Assembly (NCBI RefSeq): GCF_900090325.1
Contig: NZ_FMHW01000002.1
Location: 4,279,001-4,343,000 of the forward strand
Direction: 5' to 3'
Source of the DNA: Micromonospora pallida
GTDB taxonomy: Bacteria > Actinomycetota > Actinomycetes > Mycobacteriales > Micromonosporaceae
DNA: 64,000 bases
Shown: piece by piece, positions 8,287-17,485 of the stretch
Layout of the letters: every line of letters begins with the position of its first letter
Numbering within the stretch: position 1 is the first letter of the stretch
Program-made: the position numbers and the translations under genes
Notes under the pieces: model-generated
Told to the model about the DNA's origin: nothing
Databases searched by the model: none
Seen by the model: only the letters and a program-made list of their open reading frames with translations

Positions 8287-10767
8287 TCAGTCCTCGGTGC
8301 CCCGCAGGGCGGCCAGGGCCTCCTCCAGTTCGTCCGGCTTGACCAGCACGTCGCGGGCCTTGGAGCCCTCGGACGGCCCGACGATGCCCCGGGTCTCCAT
8401 CAGGTCCATCAGCCGGCCCGCCTTGGCGAAGCCGACCCGCAGCTTGCGTTGGAGCATCGAGGTGGAGCCGAACTGCGAGGTCACCACCAGTTCGATCGCC
8501 TGCACCAGCAGGTCGAGGTCGTCACCGATCTCCTCGTCGATCTTCTTCTTACTGTCCTGCGCCGGGGTGAGCACGTCCGGGCGGAACTCCGGCTCGCGCT
8601 GGTCCTTGCAGAACTTGACCACGTCGGCGATCTCGCGTTCGGTGACCCACGCGCCCTGGATCCGGACCGGCTTCGACGCGCCCATCGGCAGGAAGAGCCC
8701 GTCGCCCCGGCCGAGCAGCTTCTCCGCGCCCGGCTGGTCGAGGATGACCCGCGAGTCCGCGAGGGACGAGGTGGCGAAGGCCAGCCGGGACGGCACGTTT
8801 GCCTTGATCAGACCGGTCACCACGTCGACCGACGGGCGCTGGGTGGCCAGCACCAGGTGGATACCGGCGGCCCGGGCGAGCTGGGTGATCCGGACGACCG
8901 AGTCCTCCACGTCGCGCGGGGCGACCATCATCAGGTCGGCCAGCTCGTCCACGATCACCAGCAGGTACGGGTACGGCTTCATCTCCCGTTCGCTGCCCGG
9001 CGGGGCCTTGATCTCGCCGTTGCGCACCTTGCGGTTGAAGTCGTCGATGTGCCGGACCCCGTTGGCGGCGAGGTCGTCGTAGCGCATGTCCATCTCGCGG
9101 ACCACCCACTCCAGCGAGTCGGCGGCCTTCTTCGCGTTGGTCACGATCGGGGTGACCAGGTGCGGGATGCCCTCGTAGCTGGTCATCTCGACCCGCTTCG
9201 GGTCGATCAGCAGCAGCCGCACCTCGTCCGGGGTGGCCCGGGTCAGGATCGACACCAGCAAGGTGTTGAGGCAGCTCGATTTCCCGGCCCCGGTCGCTCC
9301 GGCCACGAGAATGTGCGGCATCTTCGCGAGGTTGGCCACCACGTAGCCACCCTCGATGTCCTTGCCGAGGCCGACCACCATCGGGTGGTGGTCGCTGGTG
9401 GCCACCCGGGAGCGCAGCACGTCACCGAGGGACACGTTCTCCGGGTCGGTGTTCGGGATCTCCACCCCGACCGCGCTCTTGCCCGGGATCGGGCTGAGGA
9501 TCCGGACGTCCGGGGACTTCACCGCGTACGCGATGTTGCGGGAGAGCTGGGTGATCCTTTCGACCTTGACCCCGGGGCCCAGCTCGACCTCGTACCGGGT
9601 GACCGTCGGCCCCCGGGTGAAGCCGGTGACCTCGGCGTCCACCCCGAACTGGTCGAACACCCCGGTCAGCGCGGCGATCACCTCGTCGTTGGCCTTGCTC
9701 CGGGTCTTCGGCGCCGCGCCGGCGCTGAGCAGGTTGGCCGGGGGCAGGGTGTAGTCCCCGGCCAGCCCGGTGAGCGCGAGCTGCTCGGCCCGGGTGGGGG
9801 GCGTGGAGTGCTCCGGTGGCTCGGACCGACGCCGGGCGGCGGGCACCCGGGGCGCGGGCTTGCGGGGCAGCAGCAGGGTTTCCTGGAGGTCGACGTCGTC
9901 GGCGTACCCCTCGTCTTCCCTGACCGGGTCGAGCGGCTCGGGCGGCGGCGCGGCCTTGCGGGCCGGGCGGCGGCGGGCCGGCTTCTCGACCGCCTCCGCC
10001 GCCTCGGCCTCCTCCTCGGCCGGGGCCGGCGGCACGCCGAGCACCCCACCGGTGAGCAGGCCGAGCCGCTCGGGGATCTTGTTGATCGGAGTCGCGGTGA
10101 CCACCAGCAGGCCGAAGACCAGCAGCAGGAGCAGCAGCGGTACGGCCACCCAGGCGGTGACCGCCCGCTCCAGCAGCCCGCCGACACCGGCGCCGACCAG
10201 GCCACCGGCGTAGTCGCGCTGGACCTGGTCGACCGGGTTCTGTCCGATGTGCAGCACCGCGGCGAAGGCGATGATCATGGAACCCCAGCCGACCAGGCCA
10301 CGCCCCCGGTGCGCCGGGTCGGCCGGCTCGCGCATCATCCGCCACGCGCCGATGCCCAGCAGCACCGGCACGACGATGGAGATCGCGCCGAGGAAGAGTC
10401 GGACGGTGTCCGCCAGCCGGGCCCCGACCGGCCCCGCCCCGGAGAACCAGATCGCCACCGCACTGAGGATCGCGAGCCCGAACAGGAGCAGGCCGGCACC
10501 GTCGCGCCGGTGCTCCGGGCCGACCTCGCGGGCGGTGGCGGCCTGCCGGCCCGCGGCCCGGACCGTCCACCCGACACCGTGCGCGAGTCCCATCCAGACG
10601 CTGGTGAACGCACGACCCAGGTAGGCGGCCGGCGCGGGGCGGGCCGCCGGGCGGCGGCTCCGGGTGGACGCACGGGTCTTCTTGGCCGGCTGGCGGGCAC
10701 GACTGTTCGTGGTACCGCGCGGCGACGCGCCGCGTCGCCGGCTCGCCTGAGAGGTACGGCCCGCCAT
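8287..10767 (-). CDS. ftsK: DNA translocase FtsK/SpoIIIE
   Basis: An 826-residue septal DNA pump that clears chromosome DNA at division. It has a basic N-terminus, about four membrane segments (residues 90-245), an acidic/Pro-rich linker, and the motor domain. Walker A is VAGATGAGKSSCLNTLL near residue 495 and Walker B is LLLIDPKRVEM. The C-terminal winged-helix gamma domain is present (about 750-820: SQFGSTSMLQRKLRVGFAKA), including the RxxLRVG-type region that reads KOPS-like sites. The ATG at 10767 is followed by the usual basic start. It is divergent from the ybjN pair. Confidence 0.96.
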   Translation of the reverse strand: MAGRTSQASRRRGASPRGTTNSRARQPAKKTRASTRSRRPAARPAPAAYLGRAFTSVWMGLAHGVGWTVRAAGRQAATAREVGPEHRRDGAGLLLFGLAILSAVAIWFSGAGPVGARLADTVRLFLGAISIVVPVLLGIGAWRMMREPADPAHRGRGLVGWGSMIIAFAAVLHIGQNPVDQVQRDYAGGLVGAGVGGLLERAVTAWVAVPLLLLLLVFGLLVVTATPINKIPERLGLLTGGVLGVPPAPAEEEAEAAEAVEKPARRRPARKAAPPPEPLDPVREDEGYADDVDLQETLLLPRKPAPRVPAARRRSEPPEHSTPPTRAEQLALTGLAGDYTLPPANLLSAGAAPKTRSKANDEVIAALTGVFDQFGVDAEVTGFTRGPTVTRYEVELGPGVKVERITQLSRNIAYAVKSPDVRILSPIPGKSAVGVEIPNTDPENVSLGDVLRSRVATSDHHPMVVGLGKDIEGGYVVANLAKMPHILVAGATGAGKSSCLNTLLVSILTRATPDEVRLLLIDPKRVEMTSYEGIPHLVTPIVTNAKKAADSLEWVVREMDMRYDDLAANGVRHIDDFNRKVRNGEIKAPPGSEREMKPYPYLLVIVDELADLMMVAPRDVEDSVVRITQLARAAGIHLVLATQRPSVDVVTGLIKANVPSRLAFATSSLADSRVILDQPGAEKLLGRGDGLFLPMGASKPVRIQGAWVTEREIADVVKFCKDQREPEFRPDVLTPAQDSKKKIDEEIGDDLDLLVQAIELVVTSQFGSTSMLQRKLRVGFAKAGRLMDLMETRGIVGPSEGSKARDVLVKPDELEEALAALRGTED

Positions 10768-10861
10768 AGAGTCACGGTAACGGCGCGACCCGGGGATTCG
10801 CCGCTTTTACCGTCGTGTCCGTGCGTCGTAGCACGCTTTCGGCACTCGGTCGTGATATTTG

Positions 10862-10895
10862 CCTCAGAAACCTCAGTACGCCTCAGGAACCTCAG
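10862..10895 (+). repeat. CCTCAG direct repeats upstream of the YbjN gene
   Basis: CCTCAG occurs four times in 34 nt, as two near-identical 15-mers (CCTCAGAAACCTCAG and CCTCAGGAACCTCAG) spaced by TACG. The block ends a few bases before the AAGGGG ribosome site of the gene at 10910. The position suits an operator or a 5'-leader element; function is unknown. Confidence 0.7.
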
Positions 10896-10909
10896 AAAGG
10901 GGTGCCGGG

Positions 10910-11380
10910 ATGGTGCCGCCGGAGTTCGAGGACGGCCCGTTGGGCGGACACCCGGACGCCCTTCGGCCGCTGACCGGGGAACTGGTCGCGGCGGTGCTGA
11001 ACACCCGGGGGTACGCCTGCCGGCCGGACGCCGCCGGCCACCTCGTCGGCCGCTGGGGAGAGAGCCTGATCTGGTTCCGCCGGCTGGGCGGGTCCGGCGA
11101 GGTGCTTCAGGTACGGACGGTCACCGCGCCGCTGTTCCCGATCGAGCACGTGCCGGAACTGCGGGTCTTCTGCAACGACTGGAACCACGGACGGTACTGG
11201 CCGAAGGCGTTTGTCGAGGTCGACGACGACGGGCGGGCCCGGATCTGCGGCGAGGTCATCACCGACCTGGAACGGGGGGTCAGCCCGCACCAGCTCGACC
11301 AGCTCCTCGACCGGGGGATCACCGCCGGCTGCCGGCTGGCCGCCGCCGTCACGGAACTGACCGACGGGGCCCGGGCGTGA
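10910..11380 (+). CDS. YbjN domain protein (first of a coupled pair)
   Basis: A 156-residue soluble protein whose body matches the YbjN fold (a CesT-like chaperone fold, 'sensory transduction regulator' in databases). It has LVGRWGESLIWFRRLG followed by FCNDWNHGRYWPKAFVEVDD, with the conserved N-x-W-N and P-K-A motifs. The ATG at 10910 was preferred over one at 10859 because AAGGGG lies seven bases upstream and the earlier start would include the CCTCAG repeats. Its stop overlaps the GTG of the next gene, which carries a second copy of the same domain, so both are probably made together. Confidence 0.82.
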   Translation: MVPPEFEDGPLGGHPDALRPLTGELVAAVLNTRGYACRPDAAGHLVGRWGESLIWFRRLGGSGEVLQVRTVTAPLFPIEHVPELRVFCNDWNHGRYWPKAFVEVDDDGRARICGEVITDLERGVSPHQLDQLLDRGITAGCRLAAAVTELTDGARA

Positions 11381-13170
11381 GCGGGGCCGCCGGGCGGGAG
11401 TCCCTCGCCGCAGCCCGGGACCTGCCGGACGACGAGGCGAAGGTGGCCGAGCTGGAACGGATCGCCGCGCACGCGGACGCGGCCGGGGACGTCCGGCTCG
11501 GCGTGGACGCCCGGCTCGCGCTGATCGAGACGTACCAGTACCGGGGCGAACGGTGGCGGCTGGCCGAACCCCTGCACCGTTGTCTCGCCGCCGTGGACCG
11601 GCAGCCCGCCCTGTTCGACGCCGACGACGCCGCGGCGCTGCTGTGGGGCGGGCGGGCCACCGTCGAGGCGGTGTCCGGCAGCCCCCGGGTCGGGTTGGAC
11701 CAGGCCCGCGCCCTGCTGGACGACCTCGCCGACCGGCTGGCCGGGACGGCGCCGGGCACGGTCGCCGAGCTGCGCTGCCGGCTCGCCGACCACCTGGGGG
11801 ACGAGCCGGCCGCCCGAGAGTGGTTCACCCGGTGGCAGGCCGCCGGTCCGGGCCCGGACTGCGCCGGCTGCGTGGCGGTCCGCCAGGCCGAGCTGCTCAC
11901 CGGCTGGGGCCGGTGGACCGAGGCGGTGCGGCTGCTGGAACCGGTGACCGTCGACCCCGGCGACTGCACCGACCAGCCGGAGGCCGCGCTGGCCGCGCTG
12001 CTCCTGCCGTACCTGCGGCTGGGGCGGTACGACGACGCGGGCCGGGCGCACGTACGCGCCTACCGGCGGCACCGGCGGGAGTGGGGCGCCTTCGGGCACC
12101 TGCCGGCGCACCTGCTGTTCTGCGCGCTCGGCGGACACCCGGCACGCGGGCTGGAGATCCTAGTCGAGCAGTTGCCCCGACTGACCGGGCCGGTGGACGA
12201 GCGGTACGCGATGGAGTTGGCAGCCGCCGGCGCCCTGCTCTGCCGAATCGCTGCCGAGGCGGGCCTGGGCCATCCGGCCGGGCCGGCCGACCCCGCCGGG
12301 TTCGTCGGGAGGTCGGGGTTGACGCTCGGCCTGGACCACGCGACCCCGCTTGCCGAGGCGTTCGGGCTGATCCGGGTGTCCCCGCCGGGCGAGGGGCCAC
12401 GCCTGGCGGCCCTCGGCGCGGAACTACTCGCCGCCGCCACCGACCTCGCCGGACGGTTCGACGCCCGCAACGGCACCGGACACCAGTCCGGCCGGGTCGC
12501 CGCCCGGCTGGCCGAGCGGCCGCTGACCACCGCGCCGCCACCGCTGCCCGTCGAGCCGGTGGCCGGGGACGGCGCTCCCGCTGCTCCGCTCGACGCCGCG
12601 ACCAAGCCGGCGGCGGGCCCGGCCGGTACGCGGTCGTCCGCTTCCCCGCCGGCCACCGCGAACCCGGCCGGCTCTCCGCCAAGCGACGACGGTTCGGTCG
12701 GCGCTGGCCCGGCCGACGAGGGCTCGGTCGGCGCTGGCCCGGCCGACGATGGCCCGGCCGACGTGCCGGCCCCGTTGAGCGTGGACATGGTCGTCGCCGC
12801 GTTGCGCCGTCGGGGTGACCGGTGCGTCGTCGACCCGGCCGGGCGGGTGGTCGGTCGCTGGGGTGCGGCGGAGATCCGGTTCGAGCGGGTCGGTCAGCGG
12901 GCCGAGATCCTGCACACCCGGGTGCTCGCGAACCGCCGGCTGCCGGTCGCCCGGCGCGCCGAGGCGTACGAGTTCGTCAACACCTGGAACCGCGACCGGC
13001 TGCTCCCCAAGGCGTACGTGCACGAGGTGTCCGGCGGTGAGCTGGTCCTGGCCGGGGAGGTCACCACCGACCTGGCGCACGGAATCGCGCCGGTGCAGGT
13101 GGAGGTGCTGGTCGAGGCAGCGGTCAGCACCGGGACCGCGTACGCCGACGCGGTGGCCGCCCTGCCCTGA
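11377..13170 (+). CDS. Helical-repeat protein with C-terminal YbjN domain
   Basis: A 597-residue protein starting at a GTG that overlaps the previous stop (GTGA). Residues 1-380 are Ala/Leu/Arg-rich helices resembling tetratricopeptide repeats. Residues 385-465 are a low-complexity Pro/Ala/Gly/Asp linker with a 30-nt DNA repeat. The last 130 residues are a YbjN domain (VVGRWGAAEIRFERVG, FVNTWNRDRLLPKAYVHE) clearly related to the preceding gene, implying duplication. No enzyme motif is visible. The arrangement suggests a scaffold or chaperone-like partner of the first YbjN protein; that role is inference. Confidence 0.78.
   Translation: MSGAAGRESLAAARDLPDDEAKVAELERIAAHADAAGDVRLGVDARLALIETYQYRGERWRLAEPLHRCLAAVDRQPALFDADDAAALLWGGRATVEAVSGSPRVGLDQARALLDDLADRLAGTAPGTVAELRCRLADHLGDEPAAREWFTRWQAAGPGPDCAGCVAVRQAELLTGWGRWTEAVRLLEPVTVDPGDCTDQPEAALAALLLPYLRLGRYDDAGRAHVRAYRRHRREWGAFGHLPAHLLFCALGGHPARGLEILVEQLPRLTGPVDERYAMELAAAGALLCRIAAEAGLGHPAGPADPAGFVGRSGLTLGLDHATPLAEAFGLIRVSPPGEGPRLAALGAELLAAATDLAGRFDARNGTGHQSGRVAARLAERPLTTAPPPLPVEPVAGDGAPAAPLDAATKPAAGPAGTRSSASPPATANPAGSPPSDDGSVGAGPADEGSVGAGPADDGPADVPAPLSVDMVVAALRRRGDRCVVDPAGRVVGRWGAAEIRFERVGQRAEILHTRVLANRRLPVARRAEAYEFVNTWNRDRLLPKAYVHEVSGGELVLAGEVTTDLAHGIAPVQVEVLVEAAVSTGTAYADAVAALP
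12691..12750 (+). repeat. 30-nt tandem repeat in the YbjN-protein linker
   Basis: Two 30-nt units, 12691-12720 and 12721-12750, differ at two positions, followed by a partial third. They encode GSVGAGPADE/D in the disordered linker. The length keeps the frame, so copy number could change without breaking the protein. Confidence 0.8.
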
Positions 13171-13198
13171 GCGGGGCACCTGCCGGGCGCATGTGACC

Positions 13199-13231
13199 CC
13201 GGATGGTCCGGCGGCGCGCCGGACCATCCGG
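13199..13231. terminator. Bidirectional hairpin between ybjN pair and rnj
   Basis: Perfect 15-bp arms 13199-13213 and 13217-13231 with a 3-nt loop. It lies between two convergent genes, so it can end transcripts from both sides. There is no T-run, as is common in very GC-rich actinobacteria. Confidence 0.75.
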
Positions 13232-13248
13232 TCAGAACTGCGGAGCGG

Positions 13249-14937
13249 TCAGACCTCGACCACGGTCGGGACGATCATCGGCCGACGCCGGTACGCGTCG
13301 TTGACCCAGCGGCCGACGGTGCGTCGGACGATCTGCTGGAGTTGGTGCGGGTCGGTGATCCCGTCGGTCGCGGCCCGGTTGAGCACCTCGGTGACCAGCG
13401 GAACGACCGCGTTGAAGGCCGCCGGGTCCTCGGAGAAGCCCTTGGCCGAGACGGTCGGGCCGCCGACCACCTTGCCGGTGACCGAGTCGACCACCACCGT
13501 GCAGGCGATGAAGCCGCCGTCGCCGAGGATGCGCCGCTCGGTCAGCAGCGACTCGCCGACGTCCCCGACGGCGAGCCCGTCGACGTAGACGTACCGGCTC
13601 TTGACGTGCCCGACCAGGCTGGCGCGGCCGTCGACCAGGTCGACCACGTCGCCGTCCTCGCAGAGCACCACCCGGTCGGGGGCGACGCCGGACTCGATGC
13701 CCAGCCGGGCGTGCGCGCGCAGGTGCCGCCACTCGCCGTGCACCGGCATCAGGTTGCTGGGGCGGACCACGTTGAGCAGGTAGAGCAGCTCACCGGCGGG
13801 CGCGTGGCCGGAGACGTGCACCTTGGCGACATCCTTGTGGATCACGGTCGCCCCGGCTCGGGCGAGCCGGTTGATCACCCGGTACACCGAGGTCTCGTTC
13901 CCCGGCACCAGCGAGCTGGCCAGCACCACGGTGTCCCCGGGGGCGATGGTGATGTGCCGGTGGTCGCCACTGGCCATCCGGCCGAGCGCGCTCATCGGCT
14001 CGCCCTGCGAGCCGGTGGACATCAGCACGATCCGCTCCGGGGGCAGGGCGGTCGCCTCGTCCAGCCCGACCACCAGGCCGGCCGGGATGTTGAGCAGGCC
14101 GAGATCCCGGGCGATGCCCATGTTGCGGACCATGGACCGGCCGATCAGGGCGACCTTGCGGTCGTGCTCGGCGGCCGAGTCGAGCACCTGCTGAACCCGG
14201 TGCACGTGCGAGGCGAACGAGGCGACGATGATCCGGCCCTTCGCCTTGGCGAAGATCGAGTCGAGGACCGGGCCGATCTCCCGTTCCGGCGTGACGAAAC
14301 CGGGGATCTCGGCGTTGGTGGAGTCGGAGAGGAGCAGGTCCACTCCCTCGGCGCCGAGCCGGGCGAAGCCGGCCAGGTCGGTGATCCGGCCGTCCAGCGG
14401 GAGCTGGTCCATCTTGAAGTCACCGGTGTGCAGCACCAGCCCGGCCGGGGTGCGGATGGCCACCGCGAGCGCGTCCGGGATGGAGTGGTTGACCGCGAAG
14501 AACTCGCACTCGAACGGGCCGAGCCGCTCCCGGCCGCCCTCCCGCACGGTCAGCGTGTACGGCTCGATCCGCCGCTCGGCGAGCTTCGCCTCGACCAGGC
14601 CGAGGGTGAACTGCGAGCCGACCAGCGGGATGTCCTGCTTGTGGGCGAGCAGGTACGGCACCGCGCCGATGTGGTCCTCGTGCCCGTGGGTGAGCACGAT
14701 CGCCTGGACGTCGTCGAGCCGGTCCAGGATAGGGGCGAAGTCGGGAAGGATCAGGTCGACGCCGGGCTGCTCCACATCCGGGAAGAGCACGCCGCAGTCG
14801 ACGACGAGCAGCTTGCCGTCGTACTCGAAGACGGTCATGTTCCGCCCGATGGCGCCGAGCCCGCCGAGCGGGATGATCCGCAGACCCCCCTCCGGAAGCG
14901 GCGGGGGAAGGTCCGCCTCGATGTGCGCGTCGGTCAC
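13249..14937 (-). CDS. rnj: Ribonuclease J
   Basis: A 562-residue metallo-beta-lactamase/beta-CASP RNase with both 5'-exo and endonuclease activity in RNA decay and rRNA maturation. The metal-binding motif HGHEDHIG is at about residue 82, HSIPDA further on, and the beta-CASP region has SGHAPAGELLYLLNVVRPSN and PVHGEWRHL. The GTG at 14937 follows GAGGTGG. dapA lies 52 bp upstream on the same strand, the usual actinobacterial dapA-rnj pair. Confidence 0.95.
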   Translation of the reverse strand: MTDAHIEADLPPPLPEGGLRIIPLGGLGAIGRNMTVFEYDGKLLVVDCGVLFPDVEQPGVDLILPDFAPILDRLDDVQAIVLTHGHEDHIGAVPYLLAHKQDIPLVGSQFTLGLVEAKLAERRIEPYTLTVREGGRERLGPFECEFFAVNHSIPDALAVAIRTPAGLVLHTGDFKMDQLPLDGRITDLAGFARLGAEGVDLLLSDSTNAEIPGFVTPEREIGPVLDSIFAKAKGRIIVASFASHVHRVQQVLDSAAEHDRKVALIGRSMVRNMGIARDLGLLNIPAGLVVGLDEATALPPERIVLMSTGSQGEPMSALGRMASGDHRHITIAPGDTVVLASSLVPGNETSVYRVINRLARAGATVIHKDVAKVHVSGHAPAGELLYLLNVVRPSNLMPVHGEWRHLRAHARLGIESGVAPDRVVLCEDGDVVDLVDGRASLVGHVKSRYVYVDGLAVGDVGESLLTERRILGDGGFIACTVVVDSVTGKVVGGPTVSAKGFSEDPAAFNAVVPLVTEVLNRAATDGITDPHQLQQIVRRTVGRWVNDAYRRRPMIVPTVVEV

Positions 14938-14989
14938 GCGGCCACCTCATTCTGCGGGGCCGGCACGCGGCGCCCGCCGTATCGTCGTG

Positions 14990-15916
14990 TCAACAGGGTA
15001 GGTCCAGGCCCGCCGCCGTGCAGTCGGCGCGGAGCTGGGCGATCTCGTCGGCGGTCGCGTCCACCAGCGGCGGGCGGACCGGCCCGGCCGGCAACCCCGA
15101 CGCCTCCAGGCCCGCCTTGACCAGGATCGTGCCCTGGGTGCGGAAGATCCCGGTGAACAGCGGCAGCAGCCGGTGGTGCAGCGCGAGGGCGCCGCCGATG
15201 TCACCGGCGTCGTACCGCTCGATCATCTGCTTGGTCAGGGCACCCGTGAAGTGGGTGGAGGTGCCGACCACGCCGACCCCGCCGATGGCCAGGGCCGGCA
15301 GGGTGAGCGAGTCCTCGCCGCTGTAGACCGCCAGGTCACACCGGCTGGTCACCCAGCTCGTGGCGGTCAGGTCGCCCTTGGCGTCCTTGAGCGCCACGAT
15401 CCGGCCGTGCTCGGCGAGGCGCACCAGGGTGTCGGTGGCGATGGCCACCCCGGACCGGTGCGGAATGTCGTAGAGCATCACCGGCAGACCGGTGGCGTCC
15501 GCCACTGCGGTGAAGTGGCGCAGCACCCCGGCCTGCGGCGGCTTGTTGTAGTACGGCGTCACCACGAGCAGCCCGTTGGCCCCGGCCTTCTCCGCGGCGG
15601 CGGCCAGTTCGATGGTGTGCCGGGTGTCGTTGGTGCCGACCCCGGCGACCACCTGGGCCCGGTCACCGACCGCCTCGACGACGGCCCGGATCAGGCGCTC
15701 CTTCTCCGAGTCCGTGGTGGTCGGCGACTCACCGGTGGTGCCGTTGACCACCAGCGCGTCGTTGCCCTCGGCGTCGACCAGGTGACTCGCGAGCCGGGCG
15801 GCGCCGTCGAGGTCGAGCGAGCCGTCGGAGGTGAACGGCGTCACCATGGCGGTGAGCAGCCGTCCGAAGGGACGCGACCGCGTCCGCTCGGTGGCCGCAG
15901 GGTGGTCGTGGTTCAT
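14990..15916 (-). CDS. dapA: 4-hydroxy-tetrahydrodipicolinate synthase
   Basis: A 308-residue TIM-barrel aldolase that condenses pyruvate with aspartate semialdehyde in the lysine/diaminopimelate pathway. NGTTGESPT binds pyruvate, the Schiff-base lysine is in RIVALKDAKGDL, and the catalytic Tyr is in LPVMLYDIPHRSG. Length and motifs are normal. It lies upstream of rnj and downstream of thyX on the same strand; dapB, for the next pathway step, is in this window at 28571. Confidence 0.95.
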   Translation of the reverse strand: MNHDHPAATERTRSRPFGRLLTAMVTPFTSDGSLDLDGAARLASHLVDAEGNDALVVNGTTGESPTTTDSEKERLIRAVVEAVGDRAQVVAGVGTNDTRHTIELAAAAEKAGANGLLVVTPYYNKPPQAGVLRHFTAVADATGLPVMLYDIPHRSGVAIATDTLVRLAEHGRIVALKDAKGDLTATSWVTSRCDLAVYSGEDSLTLPALAIGGVGVVGTSTHFTGALTKQMIERYDAGDIGGALALHHRLLPLFTGIFRTQGTILVKAGLEASGLPAGPVRPPLVDATADEIAQLRADCTAAGLDLPC

Positions 15917-16042
15917 GCTGACAACCTAGCAACCGGCCCGGGCGCCACCGGCGGGGAAGGGCTCGGCGACGCCCGGTGGACGGACACCGGCGCCGACCGA
16001 CCGGGGGAAGCCGCCCTGCCGTACGCCGGGCCGCGATGCTCG

Positions 16043-16100
16043 GCGTACGGGCTCAGGAACGCTGCGCGTACGGGCTCAGGAACGCTCGGCGTACGGGCTC
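16043..16100. repeat. 23-nt tandem repeat over the thyX stop codon
   Basis: GCGTACGGGCTCAGGAACGC is found at 16043 and 16066, and its first 12 bases again at 16089, a period of 23 nt. The thyX stop lies inside it, so the codons for the C-terminal SPYAERS appear again in the untranslated region after the stop. This looks like a slippage duplication. Confidence 0.8.
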
Positions 16101-16819
16101 GTGGCTACCTCGGTGCCGTCGGGCAGGGCCGAGATGACGAAGTCACCGAAAACGTTCGGCGCGACCCGCTGGAGCTGCCGCAGGCACTCCACGGCCAGCT
16201 CGCGGATCTCCACGTCGGCGTGCTCGGTGGCGCGCATCGCCACGAAGTGCCGCCACGCCCGGTAGTTGCCGGTCACCACGATGCGGGTCTCGGTGGCGTT
16301 CGGCAGCACCGCCCGGGCCGCCTGCCGGGCCTGCTTGCGGCGCAGCGTCGGGTTGGGCTCGTCGACGAAGCGCTGTTCGAGCCCGGCCAGCAGTTCGTTG
16401 TACGCCCGCACACTGGCCTCGGCTGCCTCGACGAAGCGCTTGTGCAGCTCCGGGTCCTCGGCGATCGCCCGGGGCGCGACCATCGCCGCGTCCCGCTCCG
16501 GCACGTACCGCTGGGAGAGCTGGGAGTACGAGAAGTGGCGGTGCCGGACCAGCTCGTGGGTGAAGGACCGGGAGACCCCGGAGAAGTAGAAGCTCACCGA
16601 GCCGTGCTCGAGCACCGACAGGTGGCCGACCTCGAGGATGTGCGCCAGGTAGCCGGCGTTGGTGGCGGTGGCCGGGTTCGGCTTGCCCCAACTCTGGTAG
16701 CAGGCCCGGCCGGCGAACTCGGCGAGGGCCTGGCCGCCGTCGGCGTCGGTCGACCACGGCACGTCGTCGGGGGCCTCGAAGTTGGTCCACGCGACGAGCT
16801 TGACCTGGGGTTGCACCAT
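16076..16819 (-). CDS. thyX: FAD-dependent thymidylate synthase ThyX
   Basis: About 247 residues. The ThyX signature RHR-x2-S-x4-SQRY is intact ([14 protein letters not shown]). The enzyme makes dTMP from dUMP using FAD and methylenetetrahydrofolate. The ATG at 16819 was preferred because GAGGA lies eight bases ahead; an ATG three codons upstream (16828) has the same GAGGA only one base away. It lies upstream of dapA, as in other actinobacteria. The 3' end carries a 23-nt tandem duplication. Confidence 0.94.
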   Translation of the reverse strand: MVQPQVKLVAWTNFEAPDDVPWSTDADGGQALAEFAGRACYQSWGKPNPATATNAGYLAHILEVGHLSVLEHGSVSFYFSGVSRSFTHELVRHRHFSYSQLSQRYVPERDAAMVAPRAIAEDPELHKRFVEAAEASVRAYNELLAGLEQRFVDEPNPTLRRKQARQAARAVLPNATETRIVVTGNYRAWRHFVAMRATEHADVEIRELAVECLRQLQRVAPNVFGDFVISALPDGTEVATSPYAERS

Positions 16820-16908
16820 CTCCGGCATTCCTCGGACTGTAGCGGCCCGCGCCGGCCCGGCTGAACCCGGCCCACCGGCGCGGTACCTGCGGGTTCGTCG
16901 CCGGGCGG

Positions 16909-17481
16909 TCAGACGTAGAGCGAGGTGAACGGCGCCCAGGGCAGGTTCCGGGCCACCGAGAAGAACAGCCAGGCGGCCAGGAAACCACCGATCATCTTCG
17001 GGCTGATCCGCAGCTCCGGCAGCTTCCAGCCGAACGCCTGCTTCGTCCCCCAGGCGACGAAGAGGTACGCCAGGAAGGGCACGGCGAAGACGAAGAGGAA
17101 GTGGTGCCGGGCGGCGGCCGGCAGGTCGGCGTGGAGCACGTACCACAGTGCGCGGGTGCCGCCGCAGCCCGGACAGTCCAGCCCGGTGGTGAGCTTCAGC
17201 AGACAGCTGGGCAGGGCGTCGGGCGCGGCCCGGGTCGGGTCGCTGATCAGGGCGTACGCCACGCCGGCGCCGACGCAGCCGAGGGCGGCCAGCGGCACCG
17301 CCCAGCGGGGCGCGCGGTCGTAGAGACCGACCACGAAGCGGGTGAACCGGTCCGGCTCGGCGACCTGGACCGCACCCGCCGGCCAGTGCGGGTACGGGTG
17401 CCCGTCAGGCCCGGGCGGGGGTGGGGTGGTCGGTGGGCTCGGCGGGGCCGGCTGGGCGGCCGGTCCGTCAACGCTCGTCAC
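16909..17481 (-). CDS. DUF2752 membrane protein
   Basis: A 190-residue protein: a Pro-rich cytoplasmic N-terminus of about 50 residues, then three or four hydrophobic segments. The family motif [18 protein letters not shown] is present (a paired-cysteine DUF2752 mark). The function of the family is unknown. The GTG at 17481 lies four bases after the stop of the YcaQ-like gene, so the two are probably co-transcribed. The cysteine pair suggests metal or thiol chemistry, but that is speculation. Confidence 0.8.
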   Translation of the reverse strand: MTSVDGPAAQPAPPSPPTTPPPPGPDGHPYPHWPAGAVQVAEPDRFTRFVVGLYDRAPRWAVPLAALGCVGAGVAYALISDPTRAAPDALPSCLLKLTTGLDCPGCGGTRALWYVLHADLPAAARHHFLFVFAVPFLAYLFVAWGTKQAFGWKLPELRISPKMIGGFLAAWLFFSVARNLPWAPFTSLYV

Positions 17482-17485
17482 GTGC

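Noticed and set aside
7753..13170. Very long plus-strand open frame overlapping ftsK and the YbjN genes
   Set aside because: Only the part from 11377 has codon use and homology of a gene; the rest is the antisense of ftsK, kept open by high GC.
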